Origin: Caulobacter sp.
GTDB taxonomy: Bacteria > Pseudomonadota > Alphaproteobacteria > Caulobacterales > Caulobacteraceae
Direction: 5' to 3'
Assembly: GCA_021741355.1 (NCBI GenBank)
Contig: JAIOXZ010000020.1
Span: 1 to 64,000 of the forward strand
DNA length: 64,000 bases
The notes beneath the pieces were generated by a model. That model worked only from the letters and a program-made list of their open reading frames with translations, did no database searches and was not told the origin of the DNA. The translations under genes were made by a program, and so were the position numbers. Positions 17,559 through 28,265 of the stretch are shown here, piece after piece (position 1 is the stretch's first letter; every line of letters starts with the position of its first letter).

Positions 17559-18413
17559 ATGGCCCTCGCCGCCGTCCTTCCGTTTCCGGTCCAGCCGGAG
17601 CCGCCCGCCTCGGCCCCCGCGCCGCAGCGATCGCGCGGGCGCGGCCGGCTGACCGTTCGCGGTGAAAGCGGCGTCACCCGCCTCGTCGAGCTGTTCCAGG
17701 AGGGCTCGGCCAAGCTGCGCCTGCCGCGCACCCGGACCGGCGCGGTCGAGGCGGTGATGATCAACTCCGGCGGCGGTATGACCGGCGGCGACCGGTTCAG
17801 CTGGACGGTAGACGTCGGCGACGGTGCGACGGCGGTGCTGACCACCCAGGCCTGCGAAAAGGTCTATCGCGCCGACGAGGGGCGTGCCGAGGTCGCTGCG
17901 CGGCTGACGGTCGGCGCCGGGGCGCGGCTGGACTGGCTGCCGCAGGAGACGATCCTGTTCGACCGCTCCGCCCTGTCCCGGACCATCGAGGCCGATGTCG
18001 CGGGCGACGGCCGGCTGCTGCTGGCCGAATCGGTGGTGCTCGGCCGCAGGGCGATGGGCGAGACCCTGAGCCGCGTAGCCTTCCATGACCGCTGGCGCGT
18101 GCGCCGCGACGGCCGGCTTCTCTTCGCCGATGACCTCAGGCTGGACGGCGACATCCCGGCCCGGGCCGCTTCGCCGCCCCTGCTCGGCGGTGCAGGCGCC
18201 TTCGCCACCCTGCTGCTCGTCGCGCCGGATGCGGCCGGGCCGCTCGACGCCATCCGCGCAGCCGTTGGCAGCCTCGGCGGGGCCAGCGCCTTTGACGGCA
18301 AGCTGGTGGTGCGGATCGCCGCGCCCGACGGCCTGACCCTGCGCCGCGCGCTTCTGCCGGCCATCGCCGCCCTCAGCGGCGGCCGCCCCGCTCCCAGCGT
18401 CTGGACCCTCTGA
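17559..18413 (+). CDS. ureD: Urease accessory protein UreD
   Basis: The 284-residue protein matches UreD/Ure[21 protein letters not shown], the near-invariant [28 protein letters not shown] and [14 protein letters not shown]. UreD binds the urease apoprotein and, with UreF and UreG, delivers nickel to the active site. It heads the cluster, and its TGA overlaps the ATG of ureA. The Pro/Ala-rich first 25 residues may not be real if a downstream start is used, since a hairpin blocks the region before the ATG. Confidence 0.95.
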   Translation: MALAAVLPFPVQPEPPASAPAPQRSRGRGRLTVRGESGVTRLVELFQEGSAKLRLPRTRTGAVEAVMINSGGGMTGGDRFSWTVDVGDGATAVLTTQACEKVYRADEGRAEVAARLTVGAGARLDWLPQETILFDRSALSRTIEADVAGDGRLLLAESVVLGRRAMGETLSRVAFHDRWRVRRDGRLLFADDLRLDGDIPARAASPPLLGGAGAFATLLLVAPDAAGPLDAIRAAVGSLGGASAFDGKLVVRIAAPDGLTLRRALLPAIAALSGGRPAPSVWTL

Positions 18414-18715
18414 TGAACCTGACCCCCCGCGAGAAGGACAAGCTGCTGGTCTCGATGGCCGCGATGGTCGCCAGGCGGCGGCTGGAGCGCGGGGTGAAGC
18501 TGAACCACCCCGAGGCCATCGCCCTGATCACCGACTTCGTGGTCGAGGGCGCCCGCGACGGCCGCCCTGTCGCCGAGCTGATGGAGGCCGGCGCCCATGT
18601 CATTCGCCGCGACCAGGTGATGGAGGGCATCGCTGAGATGATCCACGACATCCAGGTCGAGGCCACCTTTCCCGACGGGACCAAGCTGGTCACCGTCCAT
18701 CATCCGATCCGTTGA
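18413..18715 (+). CDS. ureA: Urease subunit gamma
   Basis: The 100-residue protein [20 protein letters not shown] with [28 protein letters not shown] and [18 protein letters not shown] is a full-length UreA. It forms the (alpha-beta-gamma)3 cytoplasmic urease that splits urea into ammonia and CO2. It overlaps the end of ureD, and is followed by the repeat-invaded small gene before ureB. Confidence 0.97.
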   Translation: MNLTPREKDKLLVSMAAMVARRRLERGVKLNHPEAIALITDFVVEGARDGRPVAELMEAGAHVIRRDQVMEGIAEMIHDIQVEATFPDGTKLVTVHHPIR

Positions 18716-18723
18716 GACCCGCC

Positions 18724-19032
18724 ATGCAAGCCGCGCTCAAGCAATATTTCGCTCATCCCGGCGAAGGCCGGGACCCAGGTGTCTTTGGCCTTCTGTCCAG
18801 GGCCTGCGGGGATCAGAAAAAAGCCTGGGACCCGGCCTTCGCCGGGATGATCGGATTGTGGGGGGCGCCGGCCTTCGCTCACGATGAGGAACATCACGGC
18901 CTGCCCGGGGCGTTGCATTCGGTGAGCGCCGACCATTCGGGCTGGATCCTGCTGGGCGCTGTCGTCCTGCTGGGCCTGTTCGCCCTGCGCAAACCGATCC
19001 TCAAGGCGCTCAAGGTCCGGAGCCGCACGTGA
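18724..19032 (+). CDS. Small membrane protein between ureA and ureB, N-terminus invaded by a repeat
   Basis: The frame starts MQAALKQYF (18724; an ATG-less start 12 bp upstream is also possible) and then reads [10 protein letters not shown] and [10 protein letters not shown], the known translation of an extragenic palindrome. After that comes [13 protein letters not shown], which looks like the end of a signal peptide and a His-rich mature start, and a transmembrane helix [17 protein letters not shown]. The repeat at 18750-18853 seems to have split the signal peptide. A shorter start at 18847 ([11 protein letters not shown], 61 aa) is possible. The stop overlaps the ureB start. A nickel-related role is suggested only by place and His content. 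Confidence 0.6.
   Translation: MQAALKQYFAHPGEGRDPGVFGLLSRACGDQKKAWDPAFAGMIGLWGAPAFAHDEEHHGLPGALHSVSADHSGWILLGAVVLLGLFALRKPILKALKVRSRT
18750..18853. repeat. Palindromic repeat, family A, inside a coding frame
   Basis: The arms begin CGCTCATCCCGGCGAAGGCC and end GGCCTTCGCCGGGATGATCG and form an inverted repeat of about 30 bp with one or two mismatches. The same element, with a different middle, is at 45472-45608. This copy is unusual in lying between ureA and ureB within an open reading frame. Confidence 0.88.
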
Positions 19033-19333
19033 TCCCAGGCGAGGTCATCACCGCCCCCGGCGACATCGAGCTCAACGCCGGCGCGCCGAAGCTGACGCTG
19101 GAGGTGGCCAACACCGGTGACCGGCCGGTCCAGGTCGGCAGCCACTACCACTTCTTCGAGACCAACCCGGCGCTGAGCTTCGACCGCGAGGCCGCCCGGG
19201 GCCAGCGCCTGGATATCGCGGCGGGTACGGCGGTGCGGTTCGAGCCTGGCCAGACGCGGGAGGTGACACTCACGCCGCTGCTCGGCGCGCGGAAGGTCTA
19301 CGGCTTCCGCCAGGCCATCATGGGAGACCTCTG

Positions 19334-19334
<1 letters not shown>
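19029..19334 (+). CDS. ureB: Urease subunit beta
   Basis: The 101-residue protein [20 protein letters not shown] with [40 protein letters not shown] and [14 protein letters not shown] is a complete UreB. It overlaps the stop of the preceding small membrane gene by 4 bp, and its own TGA overlaps the ureC ATG, so the structural subunits are translationally coupled. Confidence 0.97.
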
Positions 19335-21040
<1,706 letters not shown>

Positions 21041-21049
21041 GCTGGCCCG

Positions 21050-21538
21050 ATGACCGACACATTCCGCGCCATCGGCGTGAAACGCCGGGGAGCCTACGAA
21101 GGGCTTCCGTTCGAACTGGCGGTGCTGCCGCACGACCTGCGGCGCATCCGGCGCAAGCGGCTGGTCTGCGTCCATGGCGACGCGGTGCTGGTCGATTTCG
21201 CCGAGACCATGGTGCTGGAGCATGGCGACGTGCTGGTGCTCGAAGACGGGCGGCTGGTCGAGATTATAGCCGCCGAGGAACATCTGCTCGAGATCCGCGC
21301 CCGCGATCCGCAGCATCTGCTGACCCTGGCCTGGCACATCGGCAACCGGCACCTGGCCGCCGAGATCAATCCTGACCACATCCTGATCCTCTACGACCAC
21401 GTGATCGGCCACATGCTCGAGCACCTGGGCGCGACGGTGACAAAGGTGTCCCTGCCGTTCAGCCCCGAAGGCGGCGCCTATGGCGGGGCGCATCAGGCGC
21501 ATGATCACGGGGATCACGGTCACCATCATCATGACTGA
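21050..21538 (+). CDS. ureE: Urease accessory protein UreE (nickel metallochaperone)
   Basis: The 162-residue protein has the UreE pattern [50 protein letters not shown] with the central His, and [16 protein letters not shown]. The C-terminus is a nickel-binding His tail, [12 protein letters not shown]. UreE donates nickel to UreG. The His tail codons overlap the ureF start by 8 bp. Confidence 0.96.
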   Translation: MTDTFRAIGVKRRGAYEGLPFELAVLPHDLRRIRRKRLVCVHGDAVLVDFAETMVLEHGDVLVLEDGRLVEIIAAEEHLLEIRARDPQHLLTLAWHIGNRHLAAEINPDHILILYDHVIGHMLEHLGATVTKVSLPFSPEGGAYGGAHQAHDHGDHGHHHHD

Positions 21539-22187
21539 TCAGACGTCCCTCCTCCGCCTGCTCACCTGGCTGTCGCCCGCCTTTCCGGTTGGCATGTTCG
21601 GTTGGTCGCACGGACTCGAGCAGACCATCGCGCAGGGGACGGTCACGAACGGCGACGAACTGATCGACTGGATCAGCGGGCTGGTCGAGTTCGGCTCCGG
21701 CTGGACTGATGCAGTGCTGCTGGCCGAGGCGCATGCGGCGGCCGGCGATCCCGCGCGGCTGGCGGAAGTGGCGGACCTGGCCGCGGCCCTGGCGCCCTCG
21801 GCGGAACGGCTGGCGGAAACACTTGGCCAGGGCGCGGCCTTCCTGAAGGCGGTCCGGGCCTGGCCCGACGCTGCACCGGCGCTGGACGCCGCGCCCTGGC
21901 CGGTCGCGGTCGGCGCAGCCTGTGGCCTGGCCGGCATTCCGTTGCCGGACGCCCTCACCGCCACCCTGCACGCCTTCGCCTCCAACCTCGTCTCGGTCGC
22001 CCTGCGCACGATACCGCTCGGCCAGACCGAGGGCGTGCGGGTGATGGCCGCCGTGGAGCCGGTCGTCCTCGCCACCGCCGTCCGCGCCGCCCGGTCGACG
22101 CTGGACGATCTCGGCTCAATCGCGCTGATATCCGACATCGCCGCCATGCGGCACGAAACCCTGCAGCCGAGACTGTTCCTGTCATGA
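21531..22187 (+). CDS. ureF: Urease accessory protein UreF
   Basis: I start at the ATG at 21531 ([20 protein letters not shown], 218 aa) instead of the tracked 21480, which reads ureE sequence in another frame. The [20 protein letters not shown] segment is diagnostic of UreF, as are [20 protein letters not shown] and [19 protein letters not shown]. UreF couples UreD-urease to the UreG GTPase and checks nickel loading. It overlaps ureE by 8 bp and the next gene by 4 bp. Confidence 0.95.
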   Translation: MTDQTSLLRLLTWLSPAFPVGMFGWSHGLEQTIAQGTVTNGDELIDWISGLVEFGSGWTDAVLLAEAHAAAGDPARLAEVADLAAALAPSAERLAETLGQGAAFLKAVRAWPDAAPALDAAPWPVAVGAACGLAGIPLPDALTATLHAFASNLVSVALRTIPLGQTEGVRVMAAVEPVVLATAVRAARSTLDDLGSIALISDIAAMRHETLQPRLFLS

Positions 22188-22602
22188 GCATCGTCGCGCC
22201 CACGGTGATCGTCACCCTGGCGGCCATCGCCCTGTTGCATCTGGCCTGGGGACTGGGCCTGCCCTGGCCGGGCGCGGACGAGGCGCAGCGCGTGGCGACG
22301 GTCATCGGCATGCGCGGCGTCACGCGCATGCCCAGCCTGATCCCCTGTCTGGTGGTTTGCGTCGCCCTGCTGGCCGTCGCCGCCCTGGCCTGGTGGCAGG
22401 TCAAGGCGCCCGGCCTGCTGCCGCAGCTTGCCCTGCTGGCCGCAGCCTGCGTCTTCCTGGTCCGGGGCGCGGCGGTCTGGACTCCGTTCTGGCGAGCCCT
22501 GGCGCCGCAGCAGCCGTTCGCCCGCCTCGATATGCTGGTCTACGGTCCGCTCTGCCTGGCGCTCGGCGCCGGCCTTGTCTTCATCGCCCTGAAAGCCCGC
22601 GC

Positions 22603-22606
<4 letters not shown>
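22184..22606 (+). CDS. DUF3995 membrane protein between ureF and ureG
   Basis: The 140-residue protein has four predicted transmembrane helices, for example [40 protein letters not shown] and [20 protein letters not shown], with [20 protein letters not shown] before the last. This pattern fits DUF3995. It overlaps ureF upstream and ureG downstream by 4 bp each, so it is co-translated with the nickel-insertion genes. A role in urea or nickel traffic is a guess from position only. Confidence 0.8.
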
Positions 22607-23226
<620 letters not shown>

Positions 23227-23294
23227 CCAAACCTTAAGCTGCCAGTGATCGCGGACTTGAGTAGGAAATTCGGCGCTGCTTGAGGAGCTGCCCC

Positions 23295-23651
23295 GTGAAG
23301 ACCTTCGCCGTGCTGGCGTTCATCGCCACTCTGGCCGCCGCCGGCCCCGCCCTGGCGGTCTCGCCGCAGCAGGCCGAAGCCGCGCTCAGCGGAATTATCG
23401 CCGATCTGCAGGCGGGCAATCCGGACTTCAGCAAGATGACGCCGCCGATCGCCGACGCGGTGCGCGCCAGCCCGAACACCGGCCAGCAGCTGGCGGCCCT
23501 CGGCCCGGCCCGCGCGCTGGTGCCGGTAAGCAAGACCGACCCCTTCACCTTCATCGTCACGTTTGAAAGCGGCGTGGTGATGAACTGGACCATCTCCTTC
23601 GACGCCGCCGGCCGGATCAATGGCCTGGACGCCGTCGGTAAAGCCCCCTGA
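23295..23651 (+). CDS. Small secreted protein, first of a tandem paralogous pair
   Basis: The likely start is the GTG at 23295, 7 bp after GAGGAG; the track uses a TTG five codons upstream. The 118-residue product has a signal peptide, VKTFAVLAFIATLAAAGPAL then AVSPQQ. The mature part shares LAALGP, TDPF and NW(T/M)xSF with the next gene. I recognise no named family; the TDPFTFIVTFESGVVMNWTI stretch looks like an edge-on beta-sheet, as in cystatin/NTF2-like folds. It is probably periplasmic. Function unknown. Confidence 0.75.
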   Translation: MKTFAVLAFIATLAAAGPALAVSPQQAEAALSGIIADLQAGNPDFSKMTPPIADAVRASPNTGQQLAALGPARALVPVSKTDPFTFIVTFESGVVMNWTISFDAAGRINGLDAVGKAP

Positions 23652-23670
23652 CCCCTCCAAGGACCCCGCC

Positions 23671-24015
23671 ATGAAAATCCTCGCCGCCCTCGCCCTCGCC
23701 GCCGCCCTCGGCGCCGCCAGCCCCGCCTTCGCCGAAACGCCGGCCCAGGCCGAAGCGACGCTGCGCACGACCATCGCCGCGATCCAGGCCGGCGCGCCCA
23801 ACTTCGACATCATGGTTCCGGAGCTGGTTGACGCCATCAAGAAGGCGCCGAACGCCTCGGCCCAGCTGGCGGCGCTCGGCCCGGTGACGGCGGTCACCGC
23901 GAACAGCGAGACCGACCCGTTCCTGTACACCGTGACATTCCAGAACGGCGCGGTGCTGAACTGGATGCTGTCGTTCAACGCTGAAGGCCAGATTGCCGGC
24001 CTGCAGGTTCAGTAG
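23671..24015 (+). CDS. Small secreted protein, second of a tandem paralogous pair
   Basis: I start at the ATG at 23671 (MKILAALALAAALGAASPAF, 114 aa), a clear signal peptide cleaved after AFA. The mature protein parallels its neighbour: AIQAGAPNFDIMVPELVDAI, AQLAALGPVTAVTANSETDP and YTVTFQNGAVLNWMLSFNAE. The two are about half identical and 19 bp apart, so they are a tandem duplication. The 3' end overlaps that of the convergent allantoicase gene by 7 bp. Function unknown. Confidence 0.78.
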   Translation: MKILAALALAAALGAASPAFAETPAQAEATLRTTIAAIQAGAPNFDIMVPELVDAIKKAPNASAQLAALGPVTAVTANSETDPFLYTVTFQNGAVLNWMLSFNAEGQIAGLQVQ

Positions 24016-24995
24016 GCCAGTCGGCCCTTGAGCCGCAGGCGGCTCACGCCCCCGTCCGGATAGATGTTCAGCCGCACGAACCGGATCGGATCGTGCGGCT
24101 GAATTTCGCCGGTGAAGACATGGATGTGATCCATCTGCAGTTTCGTCTCGGGCAGCAGAACGGGCCACCCCTCCGCCTGTATCGCGATCTCCTGCGGCGA
24201 GCCGCTCGCGGTCGCAGACGCCTGGATCGAGCACCGGTCCGGGTAGTTGCCCTTGAAGTGGGCGGTGTCGACGATGATCTCGCTGATCGTGCCCAGGTGA
24301 CCGAGCTCGAGGATCGCCCAGTCGTGGCCCGGCTCGCGGCGGCGGCGGGTTTCCCAGCCGTCGCCCATGTCCTTGCCGCGTCCCGGCGCGGTCAGGTTCT
24401 CGACCCGACCGAAGTGCTCGTCGTTGGCGATCAGGCCCCGGCCGCCGTTCTCCATCGCCAGCAGGTCGAGCACCGCGTCGTCGCCGACCCGGGTCCAGTC
24501 CTTGTGAATCCGGCCATAGACCCGCAGGCGGGCGACGCCGCCGTCCGGGAAGATGCTCAGCCGGACATGAGTCCAGACGCCGCCGGCCTGCGACTTCACC
24601 CAGCGTCGGTCGTTGCCGTTCAGATCCAGAACCGGGACCAGCTTGGTCCAGTCGGCGTCCGGCGGGGGGATCGCCGCGTCTGACACACAGCCCTCGATCG
24701 AGGCGCGCGGCGGGTAGTTGCCAGTGAAGTTGCGGGTGTCGATCTCGAAGCCGGCAATCTCGCCGGGCGCGCCGAGCCGCACGATCGCCCAGTCGTGGCC
24801 GGGGACGCGCTTGCGGCGGCTTTCCCAGCCATCCATCCACTTGCCGTTGTCGTCGTACTTGCCGGGGATGAAGACCGGCTCGGCAGGATCGATCAGCCGC
24901 GCCTTGTCGGCGAAGAAGTCGTCGGTCGCGTAGACAACCTCCCCTCCGAGCCGCGGCTGGGCCAGGTCGATGAGGCCGGTGAAGGGGTTACTCAA
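24009..24995 (-). CDS. alc: Allantoicase
   Basis: The tracked ORF runs far upstream in a shadow frame; the real start is probably the TTG at 24995 (MSNPFTGLIDLAQPRLGGEV, 328 aa), which overlaps the stop of uraD as TTGA and follows GAGGA by 8 bp. Two tandem allantoicase repeats are visible: DGWESRRKRVPGHDWAIVRL with FTGNYPPRASIEGC, and DGWETRRRREPGHDWAILEL with FKGNYPDRCSIQA. It cleaves allantoate to ureidoglycolate and urea. It is the last gene of a puuE-uraD-alc operon. Confidence 0.93.
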   Translation of the reverse strand: MSNPFTGLIDLAQPRLGGEVVYATDDFFADKARLIDPAEPVFIPGKYDDNGKWMDGWESRRKRVPGHDWAIVRLGAPGEIAGFEIDTRNFTGNYPPRASIEGCVSDAAIPPPDADWTKLVPVLDLNGNDRRWVKSQAGGVWTHVRLSIFPDGGVARLRVYGRIHKDWTRVGDDAVLDLLAMENGGRGLIANDEHFGRVENLTAPGRGKDMGDGWETRRRREPGHDWAILELGHLGTISEIIVDTAHFKGNYPDRCSIQASATASGSPQEIAIQAEGWPVLLPETKLQMDHIHVFTGEIQPHDPIRFVRLNIYPDGGVSRLRLKGRLAY

Positions 24996-25474
24996 GAGGC
25001 GTCCTCGAACAGGTCGGCCAGCCGGAAGGCGGCGATGCGGTGAATCTGGCGGATCGCCTCGGCGAACTCGGTCTCTGGATCGTTGCCCAGCCGGGCCTCG
25101 AAGGCGTCCAGGATGTCCCGTCGGCTCATGCCCTTCACCGCCACGATGAAGGGAAACCCGAAACGGTCGTTGTAGGCGGCGTTCAGCCGCTGGAAGTCGG
25201 CGAACTCCTGCGGCGAGCACTGGTCCAGGCCCGCGCCGGACTGTTCCCGCACCGAGGCGTCGGCCATCCGCGCCCGGCTGGCCAGCTGGGGATGGGCGCG
25301 GATCAGCGCCAGCCGGTCCTCGCGGGTCGCCGAATCAACGACCGCCGCCATGGCCCCGGCCAGCGCCTGGGCGTTGCGCAGCGCGCCGGCGCCGGGCCAG
25401 ACCGCCTCCGCGACCCAGGGCGAGTCCTCATAGATCGCGCCGAAACGCTGGATGAAGCCCTCTCTACCCGACAT
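24992..25474 (-). CDS. uraD: OHCU decarboxylase
   Basis: The 160-residue protein has the signature of 2-oxo-4-hydroxy-4-carboxy-5-ureidoimidazoline decarboxylase: the catalytic-His motif IRAHPQLASRARM and FADFQRLNAAYNDRFGFPFI followed by VAVKGMSR. It turns OHCU, the product of HIU hydrolase, into S-allantoin. It is translated between puuE (11-bp overlap) and alc (4-bp overlap). Confidence 0.95.
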   Translation of the reverse strand: MSGREGFIQRFGAIYEDSPWVAEAVWPGAGALRNAQALAGAMAAVVDSATREDRLALIRAHPQLASRARMADASVREQSGAGLDQCSPQEFADFQRLNAAYNDRFGFPFIVAVKGMSRRDILDAFEARLGNDPETEFAEAIRQIHRIAAFRLADLFEDAS

Positions 25475-26372
25475 GCGGATGCCGCTTGCGCCAGTGCCGG
25501 GCGATGTCGATGCGACGGGCGAACCAGACGTCGGGATGCGACAGGGCGTGGCGCAGGAACCGCTCCAGCCCGGCCATCTTGCCGGGCCGTCCGGCCAGCC
25601 GGCAGTGCAGGCCGATGGACATCATCCGCGGCCGCTCCTCGCCCTCGGCGTAGAGCACGTCGAAGGCGTCCCGCAGGTAGCTGAAGAACTGGTCGCCGGT
25701 GTTCAGGCCCGTCCCCGAGAACCGCATGTCGTTGGCTTCCAGCGTGTAGGGCACGATCAGGTGCGGCGTCGCCGTCTGGGTCGACCAGAAGGGCAGGTCG
25801 TCGGAATAGTCGTCGGCGTCATAAAGGAAGCCACCCTGCTCCGCCGCCAGCCGCCGGGTGTTGGGGCTGGTGCGGCCGGTGTACCAGCCGAGCGGCCGTT
25901 CGCCGGTCAGGCGGGTGTGGATCTCGATCGCCCGCGCCATGTGCTCGCGCTCGATGGCCTCGGGAACGGACTGGTAGTTGATCCAGCGCCAACCGTGGCT
26001 GGCGATCTCGTGGCCGGCCTGCAGGAAGGCCTCGACCACGGCGGGATGCCGCTCCATCGCCATGGCCACGCCGAACACGGTCAGCGGCAGATCATACTTG
26101 TCGAACAGCCGCAGCAGCCGCCAGACCCCGGCGCGGGAGCCGTATTCGTAGAGCGACTCCATGCTCATGTTCCGGTCGCCCTCGACCGGCCCGGGAAAGA
26201 TCATGTCCGACAGGAAGGTCTCGGCCCCCGGATCGCCGTGCAGGACGGTGTTCTCCCCGCCCTCCTCGTAGTTCAGCACCACCTGGACAGCGATGCGCGC
26301 GCCGCCGGGCCAGTCCGCGTGGGGCGGATTGGGGCCGTAGCCGATCAGGTCTCTGGGGTAGGTGTCGCTCAT
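25464..26372 (-). CDS. puuE: Allantoinase of the PuuE (polysaccharide-deacetylase) type
   Basis: The start is the ATG at 26372 (MSDTYPRDLIGYGPNPPHAD, 302 aa); the tracked upstream extension has no homology features. The protein shows RIAVQVVLNYEEGGENTVLH, YEYGSRAGVWRLLRLFDKYD, HEIASHGWRWINYQ and RMMSIGLHCRLAGRPGKM, all typical of PuuE, the metal-independent allantoinase with a polysaccharide-deacetylase fold that hydrolyses allantoin to allantoate. It is the first gene of the minus-strand ureide operon and is divergent from uraH across 136 bp. Confidence 0.95.
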   Translation of the reverse strand: MSDTYPRDLIGYGPNPPHADWPGGARIAVQVVLNYEEGGENTVLHGDPGAETFLSDMIFPGPVEGDRNMSMESLYEYGSRAGVWRLLRLFDKYDLPLTVFGVAMAMERHPAVVEAFLQAGHEIASHGWRWINYQSVPEAIEREHMARAIEIHTRLTGERPLGWYTGRTSPNTRRLAAEQGGFLYDADDYSDDLPFWSTQTATPHLIVPYTLEANDMRFSGTGLNTGDQFFSYLRDAFDVLYAEGEERPRMMSIGLHCRLAGRPGKMAGLERFLRHALSHPDVWFARRIDIARHWRKRHPHVG

Positions 26373-26479
26373 GGGACGGCCATAGCAGGCCCGCGAGACG
26401 CTCATCGTCAAGGTTACTGCGCGCCAAAGGGGCGCGGATGGTTGCATTCGGGCCATTCGAGGGAGATTCTGACCGGCTC

Positions 26480-26496
26480 CCCCGCGCTTCGCGGGG
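26480..26496 (+). promoter_or_regulatory. GC-rich hairpin in the uraH leader
   Basis: CCCCGCG-CTT-CGCGGGG is a perfect 7-bp stem 12 bp before the uraH start codon, within the puuE/uraH divergent region. A second, weaker stem, CGCGCC-AAAGG-GGCGCG, sits at 26420-26436. They could be leader structures or small extragenic palindromes; I see no clear operator. Confidence 0.4.
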
Positions 26497-26508
26497 CCTG
26501 GGGCACGC

Positions 26509-26850
26509 ATGACCGGTCTGACCACGCACGTTCTGGACACGACCCACGGCCGGCCGGCGGCGGGGATGGTCCTGCGCCTGATCCGCGACGGCGAGGTGCT
26601 GATCGAGACCGCCACAAACGCCGACGGCCGCTGTGACGGGCCGCTGCTGACTGGCGAGACGATCCGGCCCGGGACCTACCGGCTGGAGTTCGAGGTCGGC
26701 GACTACTTCCGTGGGCTGACGGTCGCGCTTCCGGAGCCGGCGTTTCTGGAGACGGTGGTGATCGATTTCGGCGTCGCGGACCTCGCCGCCCACTACCATG
26801 TGCCGCTGCTGGTCTCGCCGTTCGGCTACTCGACCTACCGGGGGAGCTGA
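26509..26850 (+). CDS. uraH: 5-hydroxyisourate hydrolase
   Basis: The 113-residue protein is a transthyretin-related HIU hydrolase: MTGLTTHVLDTTHGRPAAGM with the catalytic His of THVLD, the YRLEFEVGDYF strand, and HYHVPLLVSPFGYSTYRGS with the invariant C-terminal YRGS. It hydrolyses 5-hydroxyisourate, made by PuuD, to OHCU. It begins the plus-strand purine operon and is 2 bp from xdhA. Confidence 0.97.
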   Translation: MTGLTTHVLDTTHGRPAAGMVLRLIRDGEVLIETATNADGRCDGPLLTGETIRPGTYRLEFEVGDYFRGLTVALPEPAFLETVVIDFGVADLAAHYHVPLLVSPFGYSTYRGS

Positions 26851-26852
26851 GC

Positions 26853-28265
26853 GTGCGCGACGTCGTCCGGTTCGTGCTTGATGGCGAAGTCCGCGAGCTG
26901 CGCGACATCGACCCGACGACGACGGTGTTGAACCTGCTGCGCTACGACCTGCGCCGCACGGGGACCAAGGAGGGCTGCGCCGAGGGCGACTGCGGCGCCT
27001 GCACTGTGGCGGTCGGGGAGCTGGACGGTGACCGGGTGAAGTGGCGGGCGGTCAACGCCTGCATCCTGTTCGCGCCGATGCTGGACGGCAAGGCGCTGAA
27101 GACCGTCGAGAGCCTCGGCGGCGATCACCCCGTGCAGACGGCCCTGGTCGAGCATCACGGTTCGCAGTGCGGCTTTTGTACGCCGGGCTTCGTCATGAGC
27201 CTGTGGGCCCGGGGGCGCGAGGATACGCCACCGCCGGTCGTCGACAGCATCGCCGGCAACCTGTGCCGCTGCACGGGCTACGGGCCGATCATCGCGGCGG
27301 CCGAAACTGCGAGTGAGCACGCGGAAGAGGATCCGGTTGAGGTGCTTCAGGCGATGTCCCGCGCCGAGCCCTTGTCCCTGACCCACGGCGATCGGCGCTG
27401 GTTCGCACCGAAGGCGCTTAGCGACCTGGCCGGCCTGGTCGAGGCGCATCCGGACGCGGTGGTCCTCGCCGGGGCGACCGATGTCGGTTTGTGGGTGACC
27501 AAGCAGCATCGGGACCTGAAGACGATCATCTCGATCAACGCTGTCGCCGAGCTCAAGACCATCACAGACACCGCCGACGCCGTCCGGATCGGCGCCGGCG
27601 TCCGTTACAGCGATGCACTGGCGACTCTCGCCGGACTGCATCCCGATCTCGGCGAACTGATGCGACGACTAGGTTCGGTTCAAGTGCGCAACAGCGGCAC
27701 AATCGGCGGCAACATCGCCAACGGGTCGCCCATCGGCGACATGCCACCGGCCCTGATCGCGCTCGGCTCGACACTGGTGCTGCGTAAGGGCTCGGCGACG
27801 CGGGAGCTGCCGCTGGAGGACTACTTCCTCGCCTACGGCAAACAGGACCGGCTGGTCGGTGAATTCGTCGAGGCGGTGATCGTTTCGCGGCCGGCGGCCG
27901 GCACGATCTATCGCGTATTCAAGCTGTCCAAGCGCTTCGACCAGGACATCTCCGCCGTCTGCGGCGGCTTCGCCCTGACCATAAAAGACGGTGTCGTCGA
28001 AAATGCCCGCATCGCCTTCGGCGGCCTGGCGGCGACGCCGAAGCGGGCGCGGGCCTGCGAGGCCGCCCTCATCGGCAAGTTCTGGACGGAGGGCACGGTC
28101 GAGGCCGCCGCCCCAGCGCTGGAGCAGGACTTCCAGCCGATCGACGACATGCGCGCCTCGGCCGCCTATCGCCTGGCGGCCGCGCAGAACCTGCTTCGCA
28201 AGCAGTTTGCCGAGTCCACGGGAACGCCGGTCCGGGTGCTGGACGCGGAGCCGGTCCATGGCTGA
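26853..28265 (+). CDS. xdhA: Xanthine dehydrogenase small subunit (2Fe-2S and FAD)
   Basis: The 470-residue protein begins with a GTG ([16 protein letters not shown]) 2 bp after uraH. Two 2Fe-2S clusters are visible: Cys42/47/50 in [10 protein letters not shown] with Cys70, and Cys106/109/138/140 in CGFCTPG and CRCTGYGPI. The FAD domain follows with [13 protein letters not shown] and [20 protein letters not shown]. It passes electrons from the molybdenum subunit to NAD+. It overlaps xdhB by 8 bp. Confidence 0.96.
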   Translation: MRDVVRFVLDGEVRELRDIDPTTTVLNLLRYDLRRTGTKEGCAEGDCGACTVAVGELDGDRVKWRAVNACILFAPMLDGKALKTVESLGGDHPVQTALVEHHGSQCGFCTPGFVMSLWARGREDTPPPVVDSIAGNLCRCTGYGPIIAAAETASEHAEEDPVEVLQAMSRAEPLSLTHGDRRWFAPKALSDLAGLVEAHPDAVVLAGATDVGLWVTKQHRDLKTIISINAVAELKTITDTADAVRIGAGVRYSDALATLAGLHPDLGELMRRLGSVQVRNSGTIGGNIANGSPIGDMPPALIALGSTLVLRKGSATRELPLEDYFLAYGKQDRLVGEFVEAVIVSRPAAGTIYRVFKLSKRFDQDISAVCGGFALTIKDGVVENARIAFGGLAATPKRARACEAALIGKFWTEGTVEAAAPALEQDFQPIDDMRASAAYRLAAAQNLLRKQFAESTGTPVRVLDAEPVHG

